Shown here piece after piece: positions 41,243-49,100 of a stretch of 52,106 nucleotides of DNA; the stretch's first letter is position 1, and each line of letters opens with the position of its first letter. A program made the position numbers and the translations under genes. A model generated the notes under the pieces. It saw only the letters and a list, made by a program, of their open reading frames with translations. It did not search any database and was not told the origin of the DNA. The stretch is from Candidatus Harrisonbacteria bacterium RIFCSPHIGHO2_02_FULL_42_16 (lineage in GTDB: Bacteria; Patescibacteriota; Minisyncoccia; UBA6257; 02-FULL-45-10c). The stretch lies in the NCBI GenBank assembly GCA_001818695.1, contig MHJG01000021.1, forward strand, positions 1-52,106, given 5' to 3'.

Positions 41243-42165
41243 TTCTCACTACCACTCCGTCGTTTTCTAATACCATTGCCCGTTCTCCGGATCTTGCGGA
41301 ATTTTTAGATGAGCGTGGCTGGCGGGTTGTATTAGATGAGCGGCTTATTTCGCCGCTTTCTTTTAATGCCGGGGAGGTAGTAGCGATGGTGGCAGGAGCT
41401 TTGTTGCCGGTTGGCAGAAAAGAACTTTCCCAATTCCCGAATCTTAAAGTGGTAATGCCTTTTGGGGTTGGGCTGGAACATATTGATATTTCAGTGTTGG
41501 AAGAGCGGGGGATTCCATTAAAATTTTTTCCTGGTATTAATAAGCTTGCGGTCGCCGAATTGACGATCGGTTTTATTTTTACTTTGACTCGCAATATCGT
41601 GCCATTTGCTAACGATATGAGAGAGGGTAAATGGAAGCGCGCGATGGCAACTCAAGTTTCCGGGAAAACGCTTGGCATTGTTGGTTTAGGAAATATTGGG
41701 AAAGAAGTAGCGAAAATGGCGCGGCATTTAGGAATGCGGGTATTCGTAAATGACGTGGTATATGATGAAGAGTTTCTTAAGGGTATTGGCGCGGAAAAAT
41801 CAGAACTGGAAATTTTGCTCCAAAAAAGTGATATAGTAACTTTTCACGTGCCGCTGACGGATATTACAAACCAAATGGTTAATGAGAAATCATTATCTTT
41901 ATTAAAGCCCGGAGCTTTTTTAATCAATACTTCGCGCGGAGAAGTAATAGATGAAGAGGCATTGCTCGCGGCAGTTGAGTCGGGGAAGGTCGCGGGCATT
42001 GCTTTAGATGTATTTTCGGAAGAGCCGCCATTTAATAATGAAGTTCTTAAGCGCCTTATTTCGCATCCGAAAGTTATTGCCATGCCGCATATTGCTACTT
42101 TTACTCCGGAGACGCAATATGTAGTTGCCAAAAAAATTTGCGAGGAGTTGGTTAATTATGAATAA
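41230..42165 (+). CDS. D-2-hydroxyacid dehydrogenase (SerA-like), copy 2
   Basis: 311 residues, starting at the ATG inside the end of the dehydratase gene. NAD loop GIVGLGNIGKEVAKMARHLG, NTSRGEVIDEEALL with the catalytic Arg, ALDVFSEEPPF with the Glu, and MPHIATFTPET with the His. The substrate domain has FGVGLEHIDISVLEERGI. It is related to copy 1 at 35118 but clearly diverged. Coupling to the enolase-type dehydratase suggests that it acts on a 2-keto acid made there, or on the hydroxyacid feeding it. It overlaps the fusion gene downstream by 8 bp. Confidence 0.86.
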   Translation: MAKIILTTTPSFSNTIARSPDLAEFLDERGWRVVLDERLISPLSFNAGEVVAMVAGALLPVGRKELSQFPNLKVVMPFGVGLEHIDISVLEERGIPLKFFPGINKLAVAELTIGFIFTLTRNIVPFANDMREGKWKRAMATQVSGKTLGIVGLGNIGKEVAKMARHLGMRVFVNDVVYDEEFLKGIGAEKSELEILLQKSDIVTFHVPLTDITNQMVNEKSLSLLKPGAFLINTSRGEVIDEEALLAAVESGKVAGIALDVFSEEPPFNNEVLKRLISHPKVIAMPHIATFTPETQYVVAKKICEELVNYE

Positions 42166-43654
42166 TTTTTTAAATACTTTCAGGGATGGTAAAAAAATTA
42201 TTGGCGAGGAATGGATGAAATGGGCTTTTGGCGAAGCAGTTTGTAAAACCGGAGCTAAATTGCTTCAGAAATCAGTTGGTCAGCTTAGTTCCACTTTTGG
42301 CCATATTTACGCTGCCACTTTAGTTATTGGCTTGTTTCAGGTTATTTATGCAGTCAGTCGGGGACTGTTTGATAAATCTTTAAGCAGTATTCTGGATGCC
42401 CCAAAACATATTCTTGGATCCATTTTTTACGGCGTTACTTTTTCGGTTGCCACCATTCTTACTTTTTTGGTTTTTGCCAATGGCGGCGATGTGGGGGTCA
42501 ATACTTTAATTGTTACTTTATCTATAGTGCCGGGAGCCTTGATTGATTATTTATTTTTTGGCAATAGTTTAAATCTCCGGAAAATTTTAGGCATTACCGT
42601 AGCAATAATAGCGGGATATGTGGTTTTGGGCCTTCCATCTTTATCCGGGATTTCTAATTTGCCTCTATGGGTTAATTTGTCTTTTGCGGTGATGTTGATT
42701 TTGGCGGTTATTCAGGGCATTGCCAAATGGATTAAAGAATCTCATCCCTTAACCTTAAATTTTTGGGGAGGCCTCGCAACGGTTTTAGTTTCTTTACTGG
42801 GATTACGGTGGCTGGGGCAAACCGGTTTCTTATTTGATTTTTCCTTAGCGATGCAGAAATTTTGGCTGATTTCAGGAGGAGTCGGCTTATTTTTTATCGG
42901 CGCTTGGATTTTTAATCTTTTAAGTTATAAATATGGCGCTTTTATTGCTTTTAAAAATTTAATAACTAATAGCAGCTATCTTATTATGACTATGGTTTTG
43001 GGAGTTTTATTTTTTGGCGAACCGGCGACTTTATTCAAGCTAGGCGGAATCCTAGTTTATTTATTAGCTTTTGTGTTATTTGACGATAAATCTTGGGCAA
43101 TGATAAGGTTTATTTTTCCTAAAAGAGCGATATTTTTTTCTAATCAAGAATTGGCAGAAAAATTAAAAAAAATTAAATTGCTGGCCTTGGATTTTGACGG
43201 CGTTTTAACCGATGGCTTTGTTTACATTGATCAGAATGGGAAAGAAACCGTGCGTTGCAGCCGGAAAGATGGCTTAGCAATTGAAATGCTGAAAAAGTTT
43301 AATATTAAACCCTATGTCATTTCTAAAACTGTTAATCCGGTGGTGGCTGCCCGCTGTAAAACCTGGAATATTGAATGTTCTCAGGGTGTCGGAGAGAGTG
43401 GCGGTAAGGCGGAAATTTTAAAGAGAATTACGGCAGAAAACGGATTTTCGCAAGAGGAAGTTGCTTATATGGGCGATGATTTAAATGATGAGGAGGCGTT
43501 TCGGGTGAGCGGGGTAGCCATTACAGTTGCGGACGGCCATTCTAAAATAAGGTCTAATGTCGATTATGTAACGAAAGCGCGGGGCGGCGAACATGCTGTC
43601 CGGGAAGTTGTGGAACTCGTTTTAATTGCTCAGGGGCATGATGTAAAATTTTGA
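42158..43654 (+). CDS. EamA-type membrane domain fused to a KdsC-like HAD phosphatase
   Basis: 498 residues from the ATG at 42158 behind GAGGAG; a TTG start 33 bases upstream is less likely. Residues 45-310 form about ten hydrophobic helices in an EamA-like arrangement. Residues 337-498 are a KdsC-type phosphatase: LALDFDGVLTDG (about 342-353) with both aspartates, the motif II strand PYVISKT, the lysine in GGKAEIL (K417) and YMGDDLNDEEAF (437-448). KdsC removes phosphate from Kdo-8-phosphate; related domains act on N-acylneuraminate-9-phosphate. The fusion could dephosphorylate a sugar acid at the membrane face of a transporter. It is coupled to the dehydrogenase upstream by an 8-bp overlap. 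Confidence 0.85.
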   Translation: MNNFLNTFRDGKKIIGEEWMKWAFGEAVCKTGAKLLQKSVGQLSSTFGHIYAATLVIGLFQVIYAVSRGLFDKSLSSILDAPKHILGSIFYGVTFSVATILTFLVFANGGDVGVNTLIVTLSIVPGALIDYLFFGNSLNLRKILGITVAIIAGYVVLGLPSLSGISNLPLWVNLSFAVMLILAVIQGIAKWIKESHPLTLNFWGGLATVLVSLLGLRWLGQTGFLFDFSLAMQKFWLISGGVGLFFIGAWIFNLLSYKYGAFIAFKNLITNSSYLIMTMVLGVLFFGEPATLFKLGGILVYLLAFVLFDDKSWAMIRFIFPKRAIFFSNQELAEKLKKIKLLALDFDGVLTDGFVYIDQNGKETVRCSRKDGLAIEMLKKFNIKPYVISKTVNPVVAARCKTWNIECSQGVGESGGKAEILKRITAENGFSQEEVAYMGDDLNDEEAFRVSGVAITVADGHSKIRSNVDYVTKARGGEHAVREVVELVLIAQGHDVKF

Positions 43655-43655
43655 T

Positions 43656-43684
43656 TTGACCAGCCGGAGTTTATTTGATAGTAT
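43656..43684 (+). promoter_or_regulatory. Promoter of the GT-B-like gene at 43722
   Basis: TTGACC (43656-43661), 17 bases, TAGTAT (43679-43684). TAGGAGG (43707-43713) lies eight bases before the ATG. It is strikingly like the promoter at 22421-22449, down to a shared GAGTTTATT in the spacer. Confidence 0.72.
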
Positions 43685-43721
43685 ATTTTTAGTTCAGTGA
43701 ACTTAATAGGAGGCAGCAAGG

Positions 43722-44843
43722 ATGCCTGAAAAGCGGGTAGTGCTGGTTGGCGGGATGGCCGCGCCTTCTAAGGCATTTGGCATGGTAAAATTGCGGCTGG
43801 AAGCCGAGGGCTGGCAAGTGGATGCTTTTCTTGGCGGCGGCAAGCCGATTCCGGCAACTTTGGATGAAATGCTTGCGGCAGTGGAAAGAGCCAGTGTTAT
43901 TTTGGTGGGTATGTCTGTTCCGGCAGAGCAATCTAAAGAAGAGTTGCTAGTTGCGCAAAGGGCAGTGGAACTTGGCAAACCGCTGGGTTTATATGCTGAT
44001 ACTTTTGGGGCCTGCAAGCGAACCCATTTTTCCCCTCTTCGGGACAAAGCTAATTTAGTTTTCGTTCTGAATGAAAATGAAAAGCATAACGCGGAAGGAG
44101 TATTTAAAAATTCCAAAGTGGTAGTTTCTGGCAATCATGAATGGGAAGACGCGTCATTTCCGAGATTTTCTCGAGAAGAGATGCGGGCGAAGCTTGGCAT
44201 TGCTGATGATGAGAAGCTTCTTTTGTTGGCTGGTCATAAATCAGTTTCGATCACTGCTTTTCTTTTAATGAGCGTGGTGCATGCGGTTAATCAGCCACTT
44301 TTAAGAAATAGAAAATTGAAAGTGATTTTAGCGCCGCATCCTGGCGATGGTGTTTCGCCTAAAGTTTATGCCGAACCCGTGCTTTATACAGGTGTGCCGG
44401 TGATCATTGTTACTAAAGAAAAGACATATACAAGGAAAGAAGTGTCTGGTAAGGAACCAGAATTGGAAGAGCGCGATGGCGGTCTTTCCAGTTCTGACCT
44501 TCTGCCGGCTGCAGATCTTTTAGTGGAATCTGCTTCCACTTTTTGTCAGGCCGCAGCAATTCAAAGAATTCCGGTCGTAAGTGTTTTAAGTGAAGTTTCT
44601 AAGAGGCGGAATGTTCTTGTATTTGGCCAATGGGATTGGGAACCAGTACTTCAAGGAGTAGCAAAAGAAGTGTATAGCGATGTGAATAATCTTGATAGGG
44701 TAATATATGATTTATTAAATCCAGATGTGCTTTATTGTATTGGGCTCCGGCAAAAAAGACTTTATCCCGGTTTTAAAGAAAAAGGAGAATTTGCCAAAAG
44801 GATTGTTGATGCCATGAATGACATCCTGTTTATGAAGAAATAA
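43722..44843 (+). CDS. Putative GT-B-fold glycosyltransferase-like protein
   Basis: 373 residues. An N-terminal Rossmann-like domain (RVVLVGGMAAPSKAF, then VILVGMSVPAEQS) is followed at about residue 135 by SKVVVSGNHEWEDASFPRFS and a second domain with LLLLAGHKS, VILAPHPGDG and LVESASTFCQAAAIQRIPVVSVLSE. The order of domains and the GNH junction match the gene at 22488, and the two have near-identical promoter layouts. No named family is recognised. It is a single-gene unit with its own promoter and terminator. A glycosyltransferase or sugar-nucleotide enzyme is the best guess. Confidence 0.58.
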   Translation: MPEKRVVLVGGMAAPSKAFGMVKLRLEAEGWQVDAFLGGGKPIPATLDEMLAAVERASVILVGMSVPAEQSKEELLVAQRAVELGKPLGLYADTFGACKRTHFSPLRDKANLVFVLNENEKHNAEGVFKNSKVVVSGNHEWEDASFPRFSREEMRAKLGIADDEKLLLLAGHKSVSITAFLLMSVVHAVNQPLLRNRKLKVILAPHPGDGVSPKVYAEPVLYTGVPVIIVTKEKTYTRKEVSGKEPELEERDGGLSSSDLLPAADLLVESASTFCQAAAIQRIPVVSVLSEVSKRRNVLVFGQWDWEPVLQGVAKEVYSDVNNLDRVIYDLLNPDVLYCIGLRQKRLYPGFKEKGEFAKRIVDAMNDILFMKK

Positions 44844-44857
44844 AATTTGTTCAATAT

Positions 44858-44885
44858 CCGCCAAGTCTGACTTGGCGGTTTTTAT
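44858..44885 (+). terminator. Rho-independent terminator
   Basis: CCGCCAAGT (44858-44866) and ACTTGGCGG (44870-44878), loop CTG, followed by TTTTTATTTATTTT. Confidence 0.9.
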
Positions 44886-44907
44886 TTATTTTATATTTGT
44901 TTTCTGA

Positions 44908-44913
44908 TATAAT
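44908..44913 (+). promoter_or_regulatory. -10 box for the 2OG-oxygenase gene
   Basis: A perfect TATAAT lies 18 bases before the ATG at 44932, the same spacing as at 2822-2827. No clear -35 box and no ribosome site. Confidence 0.45.
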
Positions 44914-44931
44914 TATTTTAATAAAATTTTT

Positions 44932-45771
44932 ATGAATAATCCTAATGAAATGAAATCGTCTTTTTCCAAGAGTTATATGGAAAAAGCTGAAAAGAAAATT
45001 CGCTTTACTCCGCTTTGGTTTAAGATAAAGTTGTCCCGTTATATTGGAAAATTCCGCCAATACCAAAGATTATTATCGCGTCGCCAGCCGCCGGTTCTTT
45101 CCGCCAAGCCGGAAATTACTTCTAATTTAGAAAAAGCCGCTGCTCATTACCGAACGCATGGCTGGGCTTATATCCAGAATATTTTATCAGAAGAATTCCT
45201 CAAAGAAGTTATTCAAAATTGGCCAAAGAAATTTTATTTTGATCCGCCCAATACACTGGCTAAAAGTTACGATGCCGGATTCCATTGGGGTTATGGCCGG
45301 CCGCTGGATTTTAAGCGCTTTGACCCGCATAATCAGAATCCAATAGTCACGAAATTTTTGAATTATTTGCGGTCGTTGGAGTTTTCCAAACGCGTCACTG
45401 ATTTTGTCGGTATTAACAAAGAATTTGTCTGCTATTCTTTGACTATGAATCAGGCCTGTACGGGCACGCAGGTGGTTCCCCATAAAGATGGGATCCAGGA
45501 TGATCCGCGGGCGCGGGCAGATATTAATATTGTATTTTTTGTAAATGGCGCTGGGGGGAAAAATTCCGGAAATTTATCCCTGTTTAAAGATCGTGAAGGG
45601 AACGAACCTATTGTTGAGCCGGATAATTTAAAAAATGCTTGCTTGATTTATGACACTATGGCGGATTTTTATCATGGGTTTAAGCCAGTGGCCAGAGGAA
45701 AATTCCGCTGGGCAATTATTTCTGAATTTACTGAAAAAAGTTTCGTGGAAAAATACTTAGAAAAAGCTTAA
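44932..45771 (+). CDS. 2-oxoglutarate/Fe(II)-dependent oxygenase (phytanoyl-CoA dioxygenase-like)
   Basis: 279 residues. The double-stranded beta-helix iron site is visible: H184 and D186 in VVPHKDGIQDD, and H248 in DFYHGFKPVARGKFRWAI, followed by arginines R256/R259 that can bind 2-oxoglutarate. The first 60 residues are basic and unlike the core. Such enzymes hydroxylate or epimerise small molecules, including sugars in antibiotic pathways. It lies after a strong terminator and 53 bp before the ABC exporter gene, in the glycan export part of the locus. Hydroxylation of a lipid or sugar is plausible; the substrate is unknown. Confidence 0.78.
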   Translation: MNNPNEMKSSFSKSYMEKAEKKIRFTPLWFKIKLSRYIGKFRQYQRLLSRRQPPVLSAKPEITSNLEKAAAHYRTHGWAYIQNILSEEFLKEVIQNWPKKFYFDPPNTLAKSYDAGFHWGYGRPLDFKRFDPHNQNPIVTKFLNYLRSLEFSKRVTDFVGINKEFVCYSLTMNQACTGTQVVPHKDGIQDDPRARADINIVFFVNGAGGKNSGNLSLFKDREGNEPIVEPDNLKNACLIYDTMADFYHGFKPVARGKFRWAIISEFTEKSFVEKYLEKA

Positions 45772-45814
45772 TTTGATTAGTTTTTTTAGATAACTCATTG
45801 ATAAGAGTAGGGGT

Positions 45815-45820
45815 TATATT
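45815..45820 (+). promoter_or_regulatory. -10 box touching the ABC exporter start codon
   Basis: GGGGTTATATTAGTC with TATATT at 45815-45820, four bases before the ATG at 45825. No Shine-Dalgarno site. It supports 45825, not the TTG at 45798, as the start. Confidence 0.5.
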
Positions 45821-45824
45821 AGTC

Positions 45825-47612
45825 ATGGTAACTATTTTCCGGCAACTAATTGATTTTTTGCGTCTAATTCTCCGGGTTTTTAAGGGTTATAAGAAAAATA
45901 TTGCCGCTATGGCAATTTTCGGTTTAATTGTCAGCGCTTTGGAGGGGGTAGGAATCAATTCCATTATCCCACTTTTTTCTTTTATAGATAATCAGCCGTC
46001 TGCTGCTTCTGATATCATTTCGCGCTCAATTCAAAAAATATTTTTTTACGCGCACATTCCTTACACAATTTTTTCTTTATCAGCTTTCATAGCAATTTTA
46101 TTTATTGCAAAAGCGGCTGTTTATTTCAGCAATCAATATTTGGTGAGCCATACCACTGCTAATTATGAGAAAAATACCAGAATTGCCTTGCTCCGCGCCT
46201 TTCTTCAGAGTAATTGGCCTTATCTGGTGCGTCAGAAAATCGGAAATTTTGACCAGATTTTAATTACCGATTTAGGGCATGTTGCCGGCCTTCTTTCCCA
46301 TATCAGTTTTTTTATTTTTATCCTTTTTAATTTTTTAGTTTACAGTTTTTTAGTTGCCAATATATCTTGGACAGTGGCTGGAATCGCCTTTTTATTCGGC
46401 ACAACTTCTTTTTTATTTTTTAGGCCAATTTTTTTAAAGACCAGATTGGCGGTTGCTGATACGGCCAGGCAATCTAAGGAATTAGGCCATTATATAAATG
46501 AAAGCTTGATAGGCATGAAAACTATCAAATCCCTTTTCGCGGAACTGCCGGTTTTGAAAAATGGAATTGGCTATTTTGATGATTTGAGAAGATTAAAAAT
46601 GAGGGCAGAAATATTAAAAAGCATCATTGATGCCTCGCTTCAGCCAATCGGGGTTTTATTTATCATCGGATCTTTTCTTTTTTTGCATAAAACTTCCTCA
46701 ATTAATTTGGCTTCTTTTGCGGTCGTTGTCTATGCCATTAATAAAGTGTTTGTAAATATCCAAACCATCCAATCTGAAGCGCATCTTTTTAACATGCGTA
46801 TTCCGTATCTTACTAGTGTTCTTCGTTATCAAGAAGAGACTCTTAAGCAAAGAGAGGCAGACAGAGGAAAACAATCTTTTATTTTTAAAGATCGGCTGGA
46901 ATTTAAAAATATGGGTTTTTCTTATGATGGCGGCCAGCAGGTGTTTCAGGAACTTAATTTTAATATTTCTAACGGAGAGATGGTTGGTTTAATCGGCGCT
47001 TCGGGAGTCGGTAAAACCACTTTGGTAGATATTTTGCTTCGGCTTTTAAAACCGCAAAAAGGACAAATCTTTCTTGATAAGCAATTTATTGAAGATATCC
47101 GGCTTAGGGATTGGAGAAAAAAAGTCGGATATGTTTCCCAGGATATTTTTTTGGCAAACGACACTATTTTTAATAACATCCGTTTTTTTGATGAATTTAT
47201 AAGCAAAGAACAAGTAATTCAGGCCGCTAAAATGTCCCATAGCTGGGATTTTATCCAGGATTTGCCGGAAAAATTTGATACTGTTGTTGGTGAACGGGGG
47301 CTGCGGCTTTCTGTTGGTCAGCGGCAGCGGATTGCCCTTGCTAGGGTCTTGGCGCGGAATCCGGAGATTCTAATTTTAGATGAAGCTACCAGCGCCTTAG
47401 ATAACGAGTCAGAAGCGGCGATCCAAAGATCCATTGAAAGTTTAAGGGGCAAAGTAACGGTGATTGCCATTGCCCATCGTTTATCCACTATTTTGGATTT
47501 TGATAAAGTAATGGTTTTGAATGATGGCAAAATTGTTGAACAAGGAGCGCCAAGAGAATTGTTAAAAGACACCAATTCTCAATTTTATAAAATTTATACC
47601 TTAAAACAATGA
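45825..47612 (+). CDS. ABC-type exporter, membrane and ATPase domains fused (MsbA-like)
   Basis: 595 residues from the ATG at 45825; an in-frame TTG nine codons upstream is less likely. Six membrane helices fill residues 20-310. The ATPase domain has Walker A GASGVGKTT near residue 392, LSVGQRQRIALARVL near 495, Walker B ILILDEATSALD near 516 and the switch histidine in AIAHRLS. It works as a dimer and moves lipids, lipid-linked sugars or peptides outward. The 3' end overlaps the capsule-synthesis-like gene by 4 bp, so it probably exports the glycan or its lipid carrier made by this locus. Confidence 0.9.
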   Translation: MVTIFRQLIDFLRLILRVFKGYKKNIAAMAIFGLIVSALEGVGINSIIPLFSFIDNQPSAASDIISRSIQKIFFYAHIPYTIFSLSAFIAILFIAKAAVYFSNQYLVSHTTANYEKNTRIALLRAFLQSNWPYLVRQKIGNFDQILITDLGHVAGLLSHISFFIFILFNFLVYSFLVANISWTVAGIAFLFGTTSFLFFRPIFLKTRLAVADTARQSKELGHYINESLIGMKTIKSLFAELPVLKNGIGYFDDLRRLKMRAEILKSIIDASLQPIGVLFIIGSFLFLHKTSSINLASFAVVVYAINKVFVNIQTIQSEAHLFNMRIPYLTSVLRYQEETLKQREADRGKQSFIFKDRLEFKNMGFSYDGGQQVFQELNFNISNGEMVGLIGASGVGKTTLVDILLRLLKPQKGQIFLDKQFIEDIRLRDWRKKVGYVSQDIFLANDTIFNNIRFFDEFISKEQVIQAAKMSHSWDFIQDLPEKFDTVVGERGLRLSVGQRQRIALARVLARNPEILILDEATSALDNESEAAIQRSIESLRGKVTVIAIAHRLSTILDFDKVMVLNDGKIVEQGAPRELLKDTNSQFYKIYTLKQ

Positions 47613-49087
47613 GATTGTTTTTAGTTTGGACCGAAAAGGGGGCGGCCATGGGGCACCTTATATCGGAATTGCAAAAAAACGGACACGAGATCGTTTATTG
47701 GCTTGGTTATGATGGCGCTGATGAATTTAAGTCGCCCAAAACCATTTTCCATTCTTATCGGGATGCTATAGAGGTTAAGCCGGCGTCGGGCGTTGATGTT
47801 TCCACGTTTTTACCGCCGGAAAAAGATTTGCTTGAAAAACTCTATGAAGCGGAATCTTTAACTCTAACTATGCTGAACCTTTTCTTTTTTAAAGATAGCG
47901 TCAGCGAGCGCAAGCATCGTTATTATAAGATGGTTTGGTATTGGCTTGGAGTATTAAAAAAATATCAGCCAGATGCGTTAGTGCTTTCCTATATTCCCCA
48001 TTATTCCTATGATTTTGTTTTGTATTCTCTTGCCAAGCTTTTGGGTATTAAAGTCCTTACTTTTGTGGATACCAGAATCCCAGGCCGATTACTGCCATTA
48101 AAAGATTTTTGGCAGGGGAGCGAACGGTTGAAAAGAGAATTGAGCAAGAACAGCAAAAAAAATTTCAGTTCCGGAGATTTGGCCGAAGACATCCGAAAAT
48201 ATTATTTGAAGATTACTGATAAAAATTTTAATGAGATGCCAGACAACCTTAAATTTTTAAAGAGCAAGCATTCGCTTTGGCATCGCCTGGTTTCTCAAGA
48301 AGTTTCCGACAGCATTAAAAATGGCACGATTTTCAGGAAAGCGACCGGTTATTTGTGGCGGATGTGGCGGAACGGCGAATATGGGCGTTTAGCCAAAAAA
48401 TTAATTCTTCAGATTTCTTATTTGATCAGGGATAATGCCAAAAAAGAATACCGGCGCTGCGAGCAGCCTCCAAACTGGTCTAAAAAATTTATTTATGTTC
48501 CATTGCAGGTTCAGCCGGAATGTTCCACTAGCCCCCAGGGCGGCATTTTTGCTGACCAGATTTTAATGCTGGAAACGCTTTCTGCGGCTTTGCCTAAAGA
48601 TTGGGTTATTTACGTGAAGGAGCATCCGATCCAGTGGCTCCGTTTCGGTTTAGAATTTTCCGGATATAAATACCGCGGTTATTACGAGCAAATTTCCAAA
48701 ATTAAAAATGTTAAGATTGTTCCGATAGAAACCAGTTCTTACAAGTTAAATCACGAATCGCAGGCAGTGGTTACGATTACTGGAGCTGCCGGCTGGGAAG
48801 CGACATTATGGGATAAGCCGGCGATGATTTTCGGTTATCCCTGGTATTGGGATTGTCCGGAAATTTTTCATGTTTCCGATACAGATTCTTGCCGGCAAGT
48901 ATTTGAAAAAATATCCGCCGGCTTTAAGCCGGATCAGCAGAAGGTGATTAATTACCTCAAGGCTTTAGAACAGTCTTCCATCCACGGATATAATGCGGAT
49001 TCTGCTGGTTTTGGTTCGGGATTGTCCAGAGATGAAAGTATGGAAAATATTGCTGATTTTATCGTTGCCGAATTAAAAAATTTATAA
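47609..49087 (+). CDS. Capsule polysaccharide synthesis-like protein (KpsC/KpsS type), tandem copy 1
   Basis: 492 residues. An N-terminal Rossmann-like domain (LFLVWTEKGAAMGHLISELQKNGHEIVYW) leads to a C-terminal domain with IYVPLQVQPECSTSPQGG, WVIYVKEHPIQW and AVVTITGAAGWEATLWDKPAMIFGYPWY. The Y-V-K-E-H-P and G-W-E-A motifs match Capsule_synth-like proteins. Coupled by 4 bp to the ABC exporter and followed 13 bp later by a paralogue of the same layout. It is probably a GT-B transferase adding a sugar or ulosonic acid during capsule or glycolipid assembly. Confidence 0.72.
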   Translation: MRLFLVWTEKGAAMGHLISELQKNGHEIVYWLGYDGADEFKSPKTIFHSYRDAIEVKPASGVDVSTFLPPEKDLLEKLYEAESLTLTMLNLFFFKDSVSERKHRYYKMVWYWLGVLKKYQPDALVLSYIPHYSYDFVLYSLAKLLGIKVLTFVDTRIPGRLLPLKDFWQGSERLKRELSKNSKKNFSSGDLAEDIRKYYLKITDKNFNEMPDNLKFLKSKHSLWHRLVSQEVSDSIKNGTIFRKATGYLWRMWRNGEYGRLAKKLILQISYLIRDNAKKEYRRCEQPPNWSKKFIYVPLQVQPECSTSPQGGIFADQILMLETLSAALPKDWVIYVKEHPIQWLRFGLEFSGYKYRGYYEQISKIKNVKIVPIETSSYKLNHESQAVVTITGAAGWEATLWDKPAMIFGYPWYWDCPEIFHVSDTDSCRQVFEKISAGFKPDQQKVINYLKALEQSSIHGYNADSAGFGSGLSRDESMENIADFIVAELKNL

Positions 49088-49100
49088 TTTATTTAAATTC

